Numbered from the stretch's first letter, positions 1-6,895 are shown. The stretch is 12,359 bases of DNA from an uncultured Opitutia bacterium (GCA_903921665.1 CAIXQT010000045.1:1-12359); one strand, 5' to 3'. The notes: a model not told the origin generated them from the sequence alone. Numbers and translations: made by a program.

Positions 1-139
1 CGATCTCTCGTTCCTCATCGGCGAAGGCTACATCGCCAACCTCCCCGACGGCCGCCTCTTCGCCCAGCCCATCCTGAGCAGTCAGGCCCAGGCCAAGGAA
101 GAAGCCGCCAACGACGAGGCCGCGGAAGAGAGCAAGTAA
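1..139 (+). CDS. 3' end of an unrecognised protein gene (5' end outside the window)
   Basis: The frame beginning at base 2 is open from the window edge to a TAA at 137-139. It gives about 45 residues: first a mixed segment (DLSFLIGEGYIANLPDGRLF), then a strongly charged, Ala/Glu-rich tail ending EEAANDEAAEESK. Codon third positions are mostly G or C, as in the neighbouring genes, which supports real coding. The tail resembles the disordered acidic C-terminus of many cytoplasmic proteins, but the fragment is too short to assign a family and I do not name one. It is convergent with the glycosyltransferase-like gene that ends at 328. A perfect 8-bp hairpin begins 5 bases after the stop codon, as expected for a transcript end. 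Confidence 0.7.
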   Translation, partial: DLSFLIGEGYIANLPDGRLFAQPILSSQAQAKEEAANDEAAEESK

Positions 140-143
140 GCGC

Positions 144-162
144 GAAGGCGCAGAGCGCCTTC
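144..162 (+). terminator. Perfect 8-bp hairpin just after the stop of the first gene
   Basis: GAAGGCGC (144-151) and GCGCCTTC (155-162) are perfect complements around an AGA loop, starting 5 bases after the TAA. No T-run follows (the next bases are AAGGGG), so it is not a textbook intrinsic terminator. It may block 3' exonucleases or assist factor-dependent termination. The hairpin is seen directly; the function is inferred. Confidence 0.5.
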
Positions 163-165
163 AAG

Positions 166-202
166 GGGACACGTGGGCATGTGGGCACGTGGACCAGGGG
201 AC
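166..202 (+). repeat. Degenerate octamer tandem array, left half of an inverted pair
   Basis: On the plus strand the region reads in an 8-base register as GGGACACG (166-173), TGGGCATG (174-181), TGGGCACG (182-189), TGGACCAG (190-197) and a partial GGGAC (198-202). The consensus is about KGGRCACG. Its counterpart at 292-315 has the same kind of unit on the other strand, and GGGGACACG at 165-173 is the exact complement of CGTGTCCCC at 292-300. The G-runs at 165-168, 175-177, 183-185 and 197-200 could also allow a G-quadruplex. It lies between convergent genes. Confidence 0.65.
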
Positions 203-207
203 GATTC

Positions 208-275
208 AAGGGAGACCGGAAACCGGAAAGTTAGCTGAGGGCATCAACACCCCAGCCAATCATCCGGTCTCCCTT
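208..275. repeat. 13-bp inverted repeat with an embedded heptamer repeat
   Basis: AAGGGAGACCGGA (208-220) is the perfect reverse complement of TCCGGTCTCCCTT (263-275), with a 42-base loop. The left arm runs into a 7-base tandem repeat: GGAGACC (211-217), GGAAACC (218-224) and the partial GGAAAG (225-230). It sits inside the octamer pair 166-202 / 292-315, so the gap is a nested inverted structure. A role as a bidirectional transcript end for the two convergent genes is plausible but inferred. Confidence 0.6.
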
Positions 276-291
276 TGAGTTATCACTCCCC

Positions 292-315
292 CGTGTCCCC
301 GTGTCACCTTGTCCC
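292..315 (-). repeat. Octamer tandem array, right half of the inverted pair
   Basis: Read on the minus strand this is three 8-base units: GGGACAAG (308-315), GTGACACG (300-307) and GGGACACG (292-299). It begins 12 bases downstream of the glycosyltransferase stop codon and is oriented so that the coding-strand transcript is purine-rich. It pairs with the left array at 166-202. Confidence 0.65.
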
Positions 316-327
316 CGATACTGCCGC

Positions 328-1059
328 TTATTTCCAATTCTCCGCGATCCAAGGCGTAGGCAGGACGCGACGGTACCACTTGCCGCTGCGGCCGACGAGC
401 GCATCTGGCGGATTCGGCAGGCCGTGGAAGACGACGATCTTCGCGCCCTCGGGGATCTCCGGCGTCTGCCAGAACGAGAACGGGAAATATTTCACGCAGT
501 GCTTCTTGAAGCTGCGGCACCAGGTCTCGGGCCAATAGCTGACCTTGCCCTGCGCGCTGAGGTGCGCGGTGAGGAACTCCTGCTCGTTACGGTGGCGCTG
601 GCGGACGGCGTCCAGGTTCGCTCGGAAATATTCGAGGACGTCCGGATACGTGCCGGCGCGCCAGCGGTAGACGGATGAGTTGCCGGTATAGTCGCCCTTC
701 TGCCAGTCGCGGATGATCAGGAAATCGCCGGGCTGCGCGAAGAAAGAATCCATGTTGCCGACGATGACGATGTCGATGTCGAGAAACAGGATGTCGCCCT
801 TGAGCTCGGGGCCGCCGGGCGTGGTCAGTGCAGGGGAGAACGAGACCAGCTTGGTCCAACCGCGCTCGGGGGCGCCGGCAGGCAGCTCGAGGCTGGGGAT
901 CGGAAAGGTCTCGATACCGGCGTCGAGCCCGGTCTTGTCGTCCGTCAGGCAGACGAACCGATGCGGGATGGTCAGATGGCGGCTGACCATGGAATGAAGA
1001 CGGTTCACGTATTCAGGTCCGTACTTCTTGCCCCACTTCATGCAAAGGATGGTCGCCAT
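328..1059 (-). CDS. Putative small GT-A-fold glycosyltransferase
   Basis: The 243-aa protein starts MATILCMKWGKKYGPEYVNR, a typical beginning for small nucleotide-sugar-dependent transferases that open with a 'CMKWG..YG..YVN.L' strand and helix. A DxD-type metal/nucleotide-sugar motif lies in LFLDIDIVIV (Asp94 and Asp96) after a hydrophobic strand. FHG.P.P near the C-terminus (His212) resembles the metal-contacting His of GT8-like enzymes. There is no signal peptide or membrane segment, so it is probably cytoplasmic and acts on a glycan precursor; donor and acceptor are unknown. The frame stays open upstream to an ATG at 1158, but the extra 33 residues are low-complexity and unlike the family, so I chose the ATG at 1059. 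No Shine-Dalgarno sits in the normal window. It has no sugar-pathway partners nearby and is followed by an octamer repeat array. Confidence 0.75.
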   Translation of the reverse strand: MATILCMKWGKKYGPEYVNRLHSMVSRHLTIPHRFVCLTDDKTGLDAGIETFPIPSLELPAGAPERGWTKLVSFSPALTTPGGPELKGDILFLDIDIVIVGNMDSFFAQPGDFLIIRDWQKGDYTGNSSVYRWRAGTYPDVLEYFRANLDAVRQRHRNEQEFLTAHLSAQGKVSYWPETWCRSFKKHCVKYFPFSFWQTPEIPEGAKIVVFHGLPNPPDALVGRSGKWYRRVLPTPWIAENWK

Positions 1060-1133
1060 GCTGAGGCCAGCGTGGGGATTCCTCGCCGACTCTCCAGCCT
1101 GTTTCCTATGACATCCCGGGCCCTGCGACCCAC

Positions 1134-1163
1134 TTGCATCCCCCCTGCCCTTCGGCATACTAT
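1134..1163 (+). promoter_or_regulatory. Weak candidate promoter for the 70-aa gene, possibly giving a leaderless transcript
   Basis: TTGCAT at 1134-1139 and TACTAT at 1158-1163 are separated by 18 bases. They match the sigma-70 consensus at 3 of 6 and 4 of 6 positions. Transcription would start at about 1170, on the ATG itself, which would fit the absence of any ribosome-binding site. Matches this weak arise by chance, so this is a suggestion only. The rest of the 110-bp divergent gap (1060-1169) holds nothing else I can support. Confidence 0.2.
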
Positions 1164-1169
1164 GGCCTC

Positions 1170-1382
1170 ATGAGCGACGACTTCGACGGCGACAGCGGCG
1201 ACAATAGCGACAACGAATATGGCGAGGGAGGCATCCCGGCTGACCTGGAAGCCGACATCGAGGAAAAGATCCAGCGGGAGGTCGATGACCGGGTCGCCGA
1301 TATCTATGCGGATTCCCGGCCTCGCTCCGGTGGCTGCCTTCTGATCCTAGCCCTCCCGGCCCTGTGCCTCTGGTTCTGGTAA
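1170..1382 (+). CDS. Small acidic protein with a C-terminal hydrophobic tail
   Basis: The 70-aa frame runs from an ATG at 1170 to a TAA at 1380-1382. Residues 1-20 are very acidic (MSDDFDGDSGDNSDNEYGEG). Residues 24-50 form a charged, probably helical stretch (ADLEADIEEKIQREVDDRVAD). After an Arg-rich turn come about 17 hydrophobic residues to the end (GGCLLILALPALCLWFW). This looks like a tail-anchored membrane protein with the acidic part in the cytoplasm. GC-rich third positions suggest real coding, and the hydrophobic tail ends exactly at the stop codon. The frame opens 12 codons earlier at an ATG at 1134, but MSDDF is the more natural start. I do not recognise the family. It lies between a divergent glycosyltransferase gene and a convergent halogenase gene 28 bp away. 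Confidence 0.6.
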   Translation: MSDDFDGDSGDNSDNEYGEGGIPADLEADIEEKIQREVDDRVADIYADSRPRSGGCLLILALPALCLWFW

Positions 1383-1410
1383 GCGGAGCCCGGAAGCCCT
1401 TGGGCGGTGC

Positions 1411-2916
1411 TCACTCTTCGTCCTTATAAAAACCAGGCGTCCACGCCCACCGCGGGTCGTGCAGGCAGCTGAGCGTCTCCGCCACGGTCAGCCCCGTCGC
1501 CGCCAAGGCCCGGTTCTTGGCTTGGGTGCGCACCCATTCCTCCCGCAGCTCAGGCCCGGCCCGATCCGAACGCCCGTGCGGCACGCCCATCGCGATCAGT
1601 TTGAGCCAGAAGCCTTGGAGTAGGAAAACGCTTTGGGCTGGTTTGAGCAGTTCGACCTCCAGGCAGAACGTCGGACCGTTCTCGCGATAGAAATCCACGA
1701 TCTTCTGCGCACCGTGCAAGGCGACATGCTCCCGGCAGTGCCGCCAAAAAGGGGTGTCAAGCCGCTCGTTGAAACGATAATGGACCGCGAGGAAGTCGCG
1801 GATCTCATCCCAGAGCCGGCCACAGAGGCGATCGGCATGCTCGCGGATGGTGTGGTTCGTCCGCAGGCCACCCTCGCGGAAAGCCACGGTGAGGATGCGG
1901 CATTCGTTGGCGATGCAGAGCAGCGAAGTGGCCTCCAAGGGTTCGACGAAGCCGGCGGCGTTGCCTAAGGCATAGACGTTCCCAACCCACTGGTGGGCAT
2001 AACGACCAGAGACGAAAGGCACGACGCGGGTCGGACCGACCTTCGGGTTCTTCCGCCGGAACTCGGCCTCCGCGTCGGCGTCGCTGATGAATTTCGAGCT
2101 GTAGACGTAGCCGCGATTGATACGGGTCGGATGCTCGATCTGCCAGGCCCAGCCCGCCTCCATGGTCTCCGCGATGGTGTAAGGCAGGATCGGTTCTTCG
2201 CCACGCTCCCAGCCGCCCACCAAGGCCCGGTCGCAGAACAAGGAGTCGGCGTAACTGATGAAGGGCGTCCCCAAGGCCTTACCGATCAGTTCGGCACGGA
2301 ACCCGGAAGCGTCCACGAAGAAGTCCGCCGCCAGGCGGCGGCCATCTTTCAGCTGCAAAGCCTTCACCTCGCCGGCCGCTTGTTCGACCGTCTCCACGTC
2401 GCCGTCGATGACCTCGACGCCGAGTTTCGCGGCCAGGGTCTCGAGCCACGCGACGAGCTCCGCGTTTTCGATATGGTAGCCGATGGTCTTTTGCACCAAC
2501 GGCCAAGGACCTTCCGGGCTCCGTGGGAAGACCTTGTCCTGCGCCATGAGCGAAGTCGCCGGATCGGCGTCCGTGATGGCCTCGTCGCACACGAAACCGA
2601 TGGGCATATCCGACTTGCCGAGACGCAGGCGCAAGGCGCTGGTGAAGCTATAGTTGTAATCCTGCTTTCCCCACAGGAACTTGATGCCGAGCTTCAGCGA
2701 CGGCTTTACCGCCCGGTAAAACTCCGCTGGCGGGATGCGCAGATGTCCGTGGATGAAATTAAGGAGGTCAGGGGTGCTCCCCTCGCCCACGCCGATGATG
2801 CCGAGGCCGGGACTACGCACCAGCCGGACACGCAGGGACGGGTGATGCGTCTTGAGGCTGGCGGCCATGAAGAAACCTGCGGTGCCGCCACCAAGGATGA
2901 GGACATCCTGAATCAT
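1411..2916 (-). CDS. Flavin-dependent halogenase (tryptophan halogenase family)
   Basis: The 501-aa protein would use reduced FAD, O2 and halide to halogenate an electron-rich aromatic, classically an indole. The N-terminus is an FAD-binding Rossmann fold with GGGTAG (residues 9-14), followed by VGEGSTP (43-49). SLKLGIKF (73-80) aligns with the region holding the catalytic Lys of PrnA/RebH, making Lys75 the likely catalytic residue. GWAWQI (255-260) is the family WxWxI signature, and GFVEPLEAT (322-330) holds the conserved Glu (Glu328). The usual 'ESTG' that helps bind chloride is EATS here (328-331). Length is near the usual 500-540. The frame is open to a TTG at 2976, but the first ATG, right before the Rossmann strand, is at 2916. 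No flavin reductase, transporter or biosynthetic genes lie nearby, so the substrate is unknown. The family call is secure; the halogenating activity is inferred. Confidence 0.92.
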   Translation of the reverse strand: MIQDVLILGGGTAGFFMAASLKTHHPSLRVRLVRSPGLGIIGVGEGSTPDLLNFIHGHLRIPPAEFYRAVKPSLKLGIKFLWGKQDYNYSFTSALRLRLGKSDMPIGFVCDEAITDADPATSLMAQDKVFPRSPEGPWPLVQKTIGYHIENAELVAWLETLAAKLGVEVIDGDVETVEQAAGEVKALQLKDGRRLAADFFVDASGFRAELIGKALGTPFISYADSLFCDRALVGGWERGEEPILPYTIAETMEAGWAWQIEHPTRINRGYVYSSKFISDADAEAEFRRKNPKVGPTRVVPFVSGRYAHQWVGNVYALGNAAGFVEPLEATSLLCIANECRILTVAFREGGLRTNHTIREHADRLCGRLWDEIRDFLAVHYRFNERLDTPFWRHCREHVALHGAQKIVDFYRENGPTFCLEVELLKPAQSVFLLQGFWLKLIAMGVPHGRSDRAGPELREEWVRTQAKNRALAATGLTVAETLSCLHDPRWAWTPGFYKDEE

Positions 2917-2986
2917 AAGGGTAAGCGCCCGAGCTAAGGGCTGACCGAAAAATGACGGCGGCGGAGGCGAGGTCAAGCCCCTCGGC

Positions 2987-3003
2987 CTATAACTAAGTTA
3001 TAG
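2987..3003. promoter_or_regulatory. AT-rich perfect palindrome upstream of the halogenase, operator candidate
   Basis: CTATAACT (2987-2994) and AGTTATAG (2996-3003) are perfect 8-bp arms around a single A. In a GC-rich gap this AT-rich dyad stands out. It lies 70 bp before the halogenase ATG and contains a TATAAC -10-like hexamer on either strand. It could be an operator overlapping a promoter. It also lies 30 bp past the stop of the upstream gene, so a transcript-end role is an alternative. Confidence 0.4.
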
Positions 3004-3014
3004 CACCTTTTCCC

Positions 3015-3026
3015 GCCCGGCCGGGC
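3015..3026 (-). other. 12-bp GC palindrome after the DUF1080-cytochrome gene, possible transcript end
   Basis: GCCCGGCCGGGC is fully self-complementary and begins 7 bases after the stop codon of the large minus-strand gene. It could fold with a 4-bp stem and a GGCC loop, but no U-run follows on the minus strand (GGGAAAAGG comes next). A role in termination is possible but weakly supported. Confidence 0.25.
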
Positions 3027-3032
3027 CACGGC

Positions 3033-6000
3033 TTACTTCAGCGAACGCAGGTAAGCCACGAGATCGATCAGGTCCTTCTCGGCCAGCATGCCGTCGAGTC
3101 CGGTGGGCATGAGGCTGGTGGTGAGCTGCGTGGAAGACGCGACGCCTTCGGCCGGGAGCAGGCGCTCCTGACCGGAAGCTTCCTTGAGGGTGATGCCTTC
3201 CGCGGAACGAGCCTTGATCAGGCCGAGCACGCTGGAGCCATCGGTCAGCTGGAACGAGTTGAGGTCGTAGTCACGGGCGATGCTGTTGCCCGGGAAGAGG
3301 ATGCTCTCGACGAGTTCGCGTTCGGCGCGGATGCCGCCGATCTTGCTCAGGTTCGGCCCAAGCTCGTTGCCCTTGTCCCCGATCTTGTGGCAGGCGATGC
3401 AGGCGCCGCGGCCGGATTCGTAGACGGCACGACCGGCGACAGGGTCGCCCTTCTTCGCGGCGGCCAAGGCCAGGGGCGCGAGGCGCTCCTTCTTGGCGTC
3501 GTTGGCCGCGAGGGCGGCGTCGAACGACGGCTCAAGGATTTCGTAGACTTCGCGCGGCAGGAAGCCGAAGGCCTTGCGCACGAGGTCAGGACTGAAGGTG
3601 CCAAGCATGGGCGACTTGCTCAGCGCGACGGCGATCTTCTTGCCGGTGTCCTTGGAGATGGCCTTGTAGTTCTGAGGCAAGGCGAGGGCGACAAGGAGTT
3701 CGTTCTGTTCGAGCGGGCCGGCCGTCGGCAGGAGCGCGAGATAGGCCTCCCACTGGGCCGGCGTAAGCTTCGTGTTGGCCAGGCGCTGCGCGGCATCCAT
3801 CCGCAAGCCGGGGCTGGCGGGATCGACGAACAGGTCGGTAAGCAGCTTGAAGGCCGGCTCGCTGAGGCCCTCGCCGCTGCTGGAAAGCGCGAGAAGGGCC
3901 TTGAGACGGAGTGAAGAAGGTTTCGCGGTGTCGACGGAGATGGCGTTCAGCGCGGCGTCGAAACGCTTGTCCTTCACGCGGGCGATGGCGTCGAGCAGGA
4001 GCGGCGAAGCGGCCTTGGCGAGCTGGGCTTCCAGCGGTGCGAGCCAGTCCTTGGCGTTCACCTTGCCGGGTTGGGCTGAGATGGCGCGCAACGCCGCCTG
4101 GCGGACGGCGGCCTTCTCGTGCGCGAGCATCTTGGCGATACCCTTCGCGACACCAGGCTGGCCGGCGAGGGCGCTCGCGAACTTGCCCATGGCGGCGACC
4201 TGCGTGGCGGACGGAGCGGGCTGCGCGAGCCATTGTTCGAAGACGGGCGCCAGGACCTGATCGGCGTCAGGCGCCTTGATCAGCGCGAGGTAAGCGTTCT
4301 TAGCGAGCGAGGCGTCTGCCGAATCCGCCTGACTGAGCGCGAACTTCAGGACGTCGCCGTAGTCGGACTCCTTCGTCCGGGTCTGCGAGACGATGCGCAG
4401 GAGACGGGCCTGAGCGACTTGACCTTTGGCCGTGGCGAGGTCGGCGGCGGTGAAACCGGCCAGGCGCATGCCAGCGGTGAGGATCGCATGCTCGAGCACA
4501 AGGTCAGCCTCGCGCGAGAGGAGGCCGCGGATGGCCTCAGTGACGGCGGACGACTTGGTCTCGCGGAAGGTCAGGCCTTCGAGTCCGCGACGGACTTCGG
4601 ACTGGTCGGCGGAAGAAAGCCGGGCGAGGAGCTCGGCGTCGGTCTTGGGCTTGGCGAGCTCGAGCGGCTTGTGGGCGGCGAGCACGGCGGCGTGCGCGGC
4701 CTTCCCTTCCGCGGTCCGGCGGATACGGTAGATCATGCCGGGGACGTTAGCCGAACCCTGCAGGCTGGACGGGCAATGCGAGTACCAGGTGCCGGTGTCG
4801 AAGACGATGAGCGAGCCATCCGGGTCTTCCATGACGTCGGTCAAGTGCGCGCCCTTGCGGTCGACGGTGAAGAATTCGTGCTCGGTGGTGCGATAGGTGG
4901 CGCCTTCTTTCTGCATCTCGTAGCGCAAGACCTTCTGCGAGTTATACATGGTCACCATCAGGTGGAGGTTGGCCGGATCGGCGGCCCAAGGATGTCCGTC
5001 GGTGGCGAGGGCGTTGGCGTTCTTCCAGAAGGCGCAGCCGCTGGGCACCATGTGACCGAGCTCGCGGAGGATGGGCATGCGCTCGTGGGTGCGCGGGAGG
5101 TCGGCGATGATGCGCAGGAAGTCGGGGCGCTCATAGACGCCGCCGAGCTGCCACTGCATGAGGGTGTCTACGCGCGGGCTGCCGAAATAAAGGTTGGTGG
5201 TCCCGATGAGTTCGCCGGTGGGCGTGAAATCGAGGCCGGTAGGGTTGTCGGCGCAGCCGAGCGAGTGCCAGCGGACGTCGGAGCCGTCGGGCAACATCGA
5301 CCAGATACCGCTGTTGAGGCCGGCATGCACGAGCGTGCCGTCCTTCTGCTTGATGGTGTGTCCCTTGCGACCGTGCGTCCAATAGAAGCGGCCGTCGGGG
5401 TGGAGGCGCGGGCCGTGGCAGTCCGCGCTGTTGGCGGTCCATTGGAAACCGCCGACGAGGAGTTCGCGCTGGTCGGCGACGCCGTCGCCATCGGTATCGG
5501 TGAGCTTCCACACGCCCGGGGTGTCGGTCACGTAGAGGCTGCCGTTCAGGAAGTAGGCGCCCTTCGGATAAGCGAGCTTGTCCGCGAAGACGGTGCTGCG
5601 TTCGAACACGCCATCCTTGTCGCGATCCTCCAGGAGGAGGATGCGATTAGGGAGGACGCTCTCGAACTTCTTCGGGCTCCAATTTACGCCAGCGGAGTCG
5701 CCTACGAACAGGCGACCTTGGTCATCGACGCATCCCATGGTGGGATTGGCTACCATTGGAGAGGTGGCGGCGACGACCATTTCAAAACCCGGTGGCAGCT
5801 TGGCCTTCGGGGTGTTCAGCGCGATCTGCTCCGGAGAGAGATCGAGGAAGCGCGGACGATAGGCGTAGGCGGGAAATTCCTCGCCGTCGCCGTGGCCGGC
5901 CGGCTTGGCGGCGCCCCACTTCTCCTTGAAGCCACCCAGCGGGTAGAGCTCGAAGCGACGGACGAACATCTCCGCGGCTTCGACCTGCAGGAGGATACGG

Positions 6001-6785
6001 CCCTGGCTGGGCTTGCACTCGAAGGCTTCGTTCACCTTCACGCCGTTGACGAAGTACTGGAGCGTATCGCCCTTGGCGATGACCTCGAAGCGGGTCCACT
6101 GGCCCATCGGAGACTCGACGTCGTCCCGGCCGCGGAAACCGATCGTGTCCTTCCAGTCGACGTCGCGCTTCTGCCAGTTGAGGCGGCCGCCCTTCATGGT
6201 CTGGCGGGGAGCGCCCGGGGTCCAGACCTTCTCCTTGTCGCGGTCGAGTCCGACTTCCGCGCTGAGGGAGGCCTCGAGCACGGTGCCGTCGGCGAGCTTC
6301 GGCGCGAGGACGAGGATATCGCCCACCCCGCCTTCGATGATCTGGGCTTCGATGCTGGCCATCCAGCTGCCACCCACGGCGCCTTGCGGACCGAAGCAGT
6401 GCACGAGGATGCCGTTGTCGCGCGTGGCCTTGGCGCGCTTACCCCAGGTCTTGTCACCCCACTTGAACTCGATGACGAGGTGGTAGTCCTTGAAGCTGTC
6501 ATTGGTGGTGATTCCGCCGTAGCCGTTGCCGCTGACGTGGAATAAGCCGTCAGGCTCGAACTTGAAGACGTTCTTGGGATCGTCCTTGATGTCGGCCTTG
6601 GGGTTGATGTGCATCTCGGCCTTCCCTTCGCGGAAGAGGTCGAGGACGTTGATCTTCTTCGTGACGGCCTGCGCGACGGGTTCCGGCGGCAGGACGATCT
6701 TGGCGACCGGCTCCTTGCTCTGCGCGGACAGTCCGAGGACGGACAGCAGCGCGAACACGAAGGCGGCGAGGGGTGGGGTTCTCAT
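3033..6785 (-). CDS. Exported DUF1080 / PVC beta-propeller / HEAT / cytochrome c protein
   Basis: The 1250-aa protein begins with a signal peptide (MRTPPLAAFVFALLSVLGLSA). Residues 45-290 are a DUF1080 (3-keto-disaccharide hydrolase) jellyroll with the DNGILVH and SIEAQIIEGG signatures. Residues 325-690 are a membrane-bound-dehydrogenase-type beta-propeller (PPGFEMVVAA...), including two Asp-rich calcium-type loops (DRDKDGV at 387-393 and DTDGDGV at 430-436). About 710-1100 is Ala/Leu-rich helical, HEAT-like repeat. The C-terminus is a PVC-type heme domain with CIACH (Cys1129, Cys1132, His1133) and a candidate axial Met in SLMPTG. Family knowledge links DUF1080 to cleavage of 3-keto glycosides, and the heme domain to electron transfer. 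Periplasmic sugar oxidation and cleavage is therefore my inference. The frame extends to a GTG at 6836, but the ATG at 6785 starts the signal peptide. There is no Shine-Dalgarno; a pyrimidine-rich CTTACCTTTACCC precedes the ATG. Confidence 0.9.
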   Translation of the reverse strand: MRTPPLAAFVFALLSVLGLSAQSKEPVAKIVLPPEPVAQAVTKKINVLDLFREGKAEMHINPKADIKDDPKNVFKFEPDGLFHVSGNGYGGITTNDSFKDYHLVIEFKWGDKTWGKRAKATRDNGILVHCFGPQGAVGGSWMASIEAQIIEGGVGDILVLAPKLADGTVLEASLSAEVGLDRDKEKVWTPGAPRQTMKGGRLNWQKRDVDWKDTIGFRGRDDVESPMGQWTRFEVIAKGDTLQYFVNGVKVNEAFECKPSQGRILLQVEAAEMFVRRFELYPLGGFKEKWGAAKPAGHGDGEEFPAYAYRPRFLDLSPEQIALNTPKAKLPPGFEMVVAATSPMVANPTMGCVDDQGRLFVGDSAGVNWSPKKFESVLPNRILLLEDRDKDGVFERSTVFADKLAYPKGAYFLNGSLYVTDTPGVWKLTDTDGDGVADQRELLVGGFQWTANSADCHGPRLHPDGRFYWTHGRKGHTIKQKDGTLVHAGLNSGIWSMLPDGSDVRWHSLGCADNPTGLDFTPTGELIGTTNLYFGSPRVDTLMQWQLGGVYERPDFLRIIADLPRTHERMPILRELGHMVPSGCAFWKNANALATDGHPWAADPANLHLMVTMYNSQKVLRYEMQKEGATYRTTEHEFFTVDRKGAHLTDVMEDPDGSLIVFDTGTWYSHCPSSLQGSANVPGMIYRIRRTAEGKAAHAAVLAAHKPLELAKPKTDAELLARLSSADQSEVRRGLEGLTFRETKSSAVTEAIRGLLSREADLVLEHAILTAGMRLAGFTAADLATAKGQVAQARLLRIVSQTRTKESDYGDVLKFALSQADSADASLAKNAYLALIKAPDADQVLAPVFEQWLAQPAPSATQVAAMGKFASALAGQPGVAKGIAKMLAHEKAAVRQAALRAISAQPGKVNAKDWLAPLEAQLAKAASPLLLDAIARVKDKRFDAALNAISVDTAKPSSLRLKALLALSSSGEGLSEPAFKLLTDLFVDPASPGLRMDAAQRLANTKLTPAQWEAYLALLPTAGPLEQNELLVALALPQNYKAISKDTGKKIAVALSKSPMLGTFSPDLVRKAFGFLPREVYEILEPSFDAALAANDAKKERLAPLALAAAKKGDPVAGRAVYESGRGACIACHKIGDKGNELGPNLSKIGGIRAERELVESILFPGNSIARDYDLNSFQLTDGSSVLGLIKARSAEGITLKEASGQERLLPAEGVASSTQLTTSLMPTGLDGMLAEKDLIDLVAYLRSLK

Positions 6786-6854
6786 GGGTAAAGGTAAGAC
6801 GATGAATGGACTCCGATGTTCCGACCCGCCGTCCACTCTTCAACCCTTTCGCAT

Positions 6855-6878
6855 CTATTGAGCGGAATAGGTCAATAG
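6855..6878. promoter_or_regulatory. 7-10-7 dyad upstream of the DUF1080-cytochrome gene, operator candidate
   Basis: CTATTGA (6855-6861) and TCAATAG (6872-6878) are perfect complementary arms separated by 10 bases. The dyad is centred about 82 bp upstream of the ATG at 6785. On the minus strand one arm contains TTGACC, a possible -35 box, though I see no convincing -10 at 16-18 bp. The spacing of two arms about 1.6 helical turns apart is compatible with a dimeric regulator. Binding is inferred. Confidence 0.35.
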
Positions 6879-6895
6879 TGAGGCGGAATTAGAGG

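Noticed and set aside
1060..1158. N-terminal extension of the glycosyltransferase to the ATG at 1158
   Set aside because: The added residues are Gly/Arg/Ser-rich without family similarity, and the fold begins naturally at MATILCMKWG.
1383..1410. Intrinsic terminator between the convergent small gene and the halogenase
   Set aside because: Only a 4-bp GCCC/GGGC pair is present, without a T-run; too weak to call.
1993..2937. Plus-strand open frame of 314 codons opposite the halogenase
   Set aside because: It is a shadow of the halogenase reading frame, with no recognisable motif and low-complexity composition.
4119..6545. Plus-strand open frame of 808 codons opposite the DUF1080-cytochrome gene
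   Set aside because: It is antisense to a gene with clear domains. Its translation is rich in Gly, Glu, Val, Ala and Arg with no domain pattern. GC-rich third positions on the minus strand suppress stop codons in this frame.
6786..6836. N-terminal extension of the DUF1080-cytochrome protein to a GTG at 6836, and of the halogenase to a TTG at 2976
   Set aside because: For the former the signal peptide begins at the ATG at 6785. For the latter the Rossmann strand begins right after the ATG at 2916. Both extensions use rare start codons and lack a ribosome-binding site.
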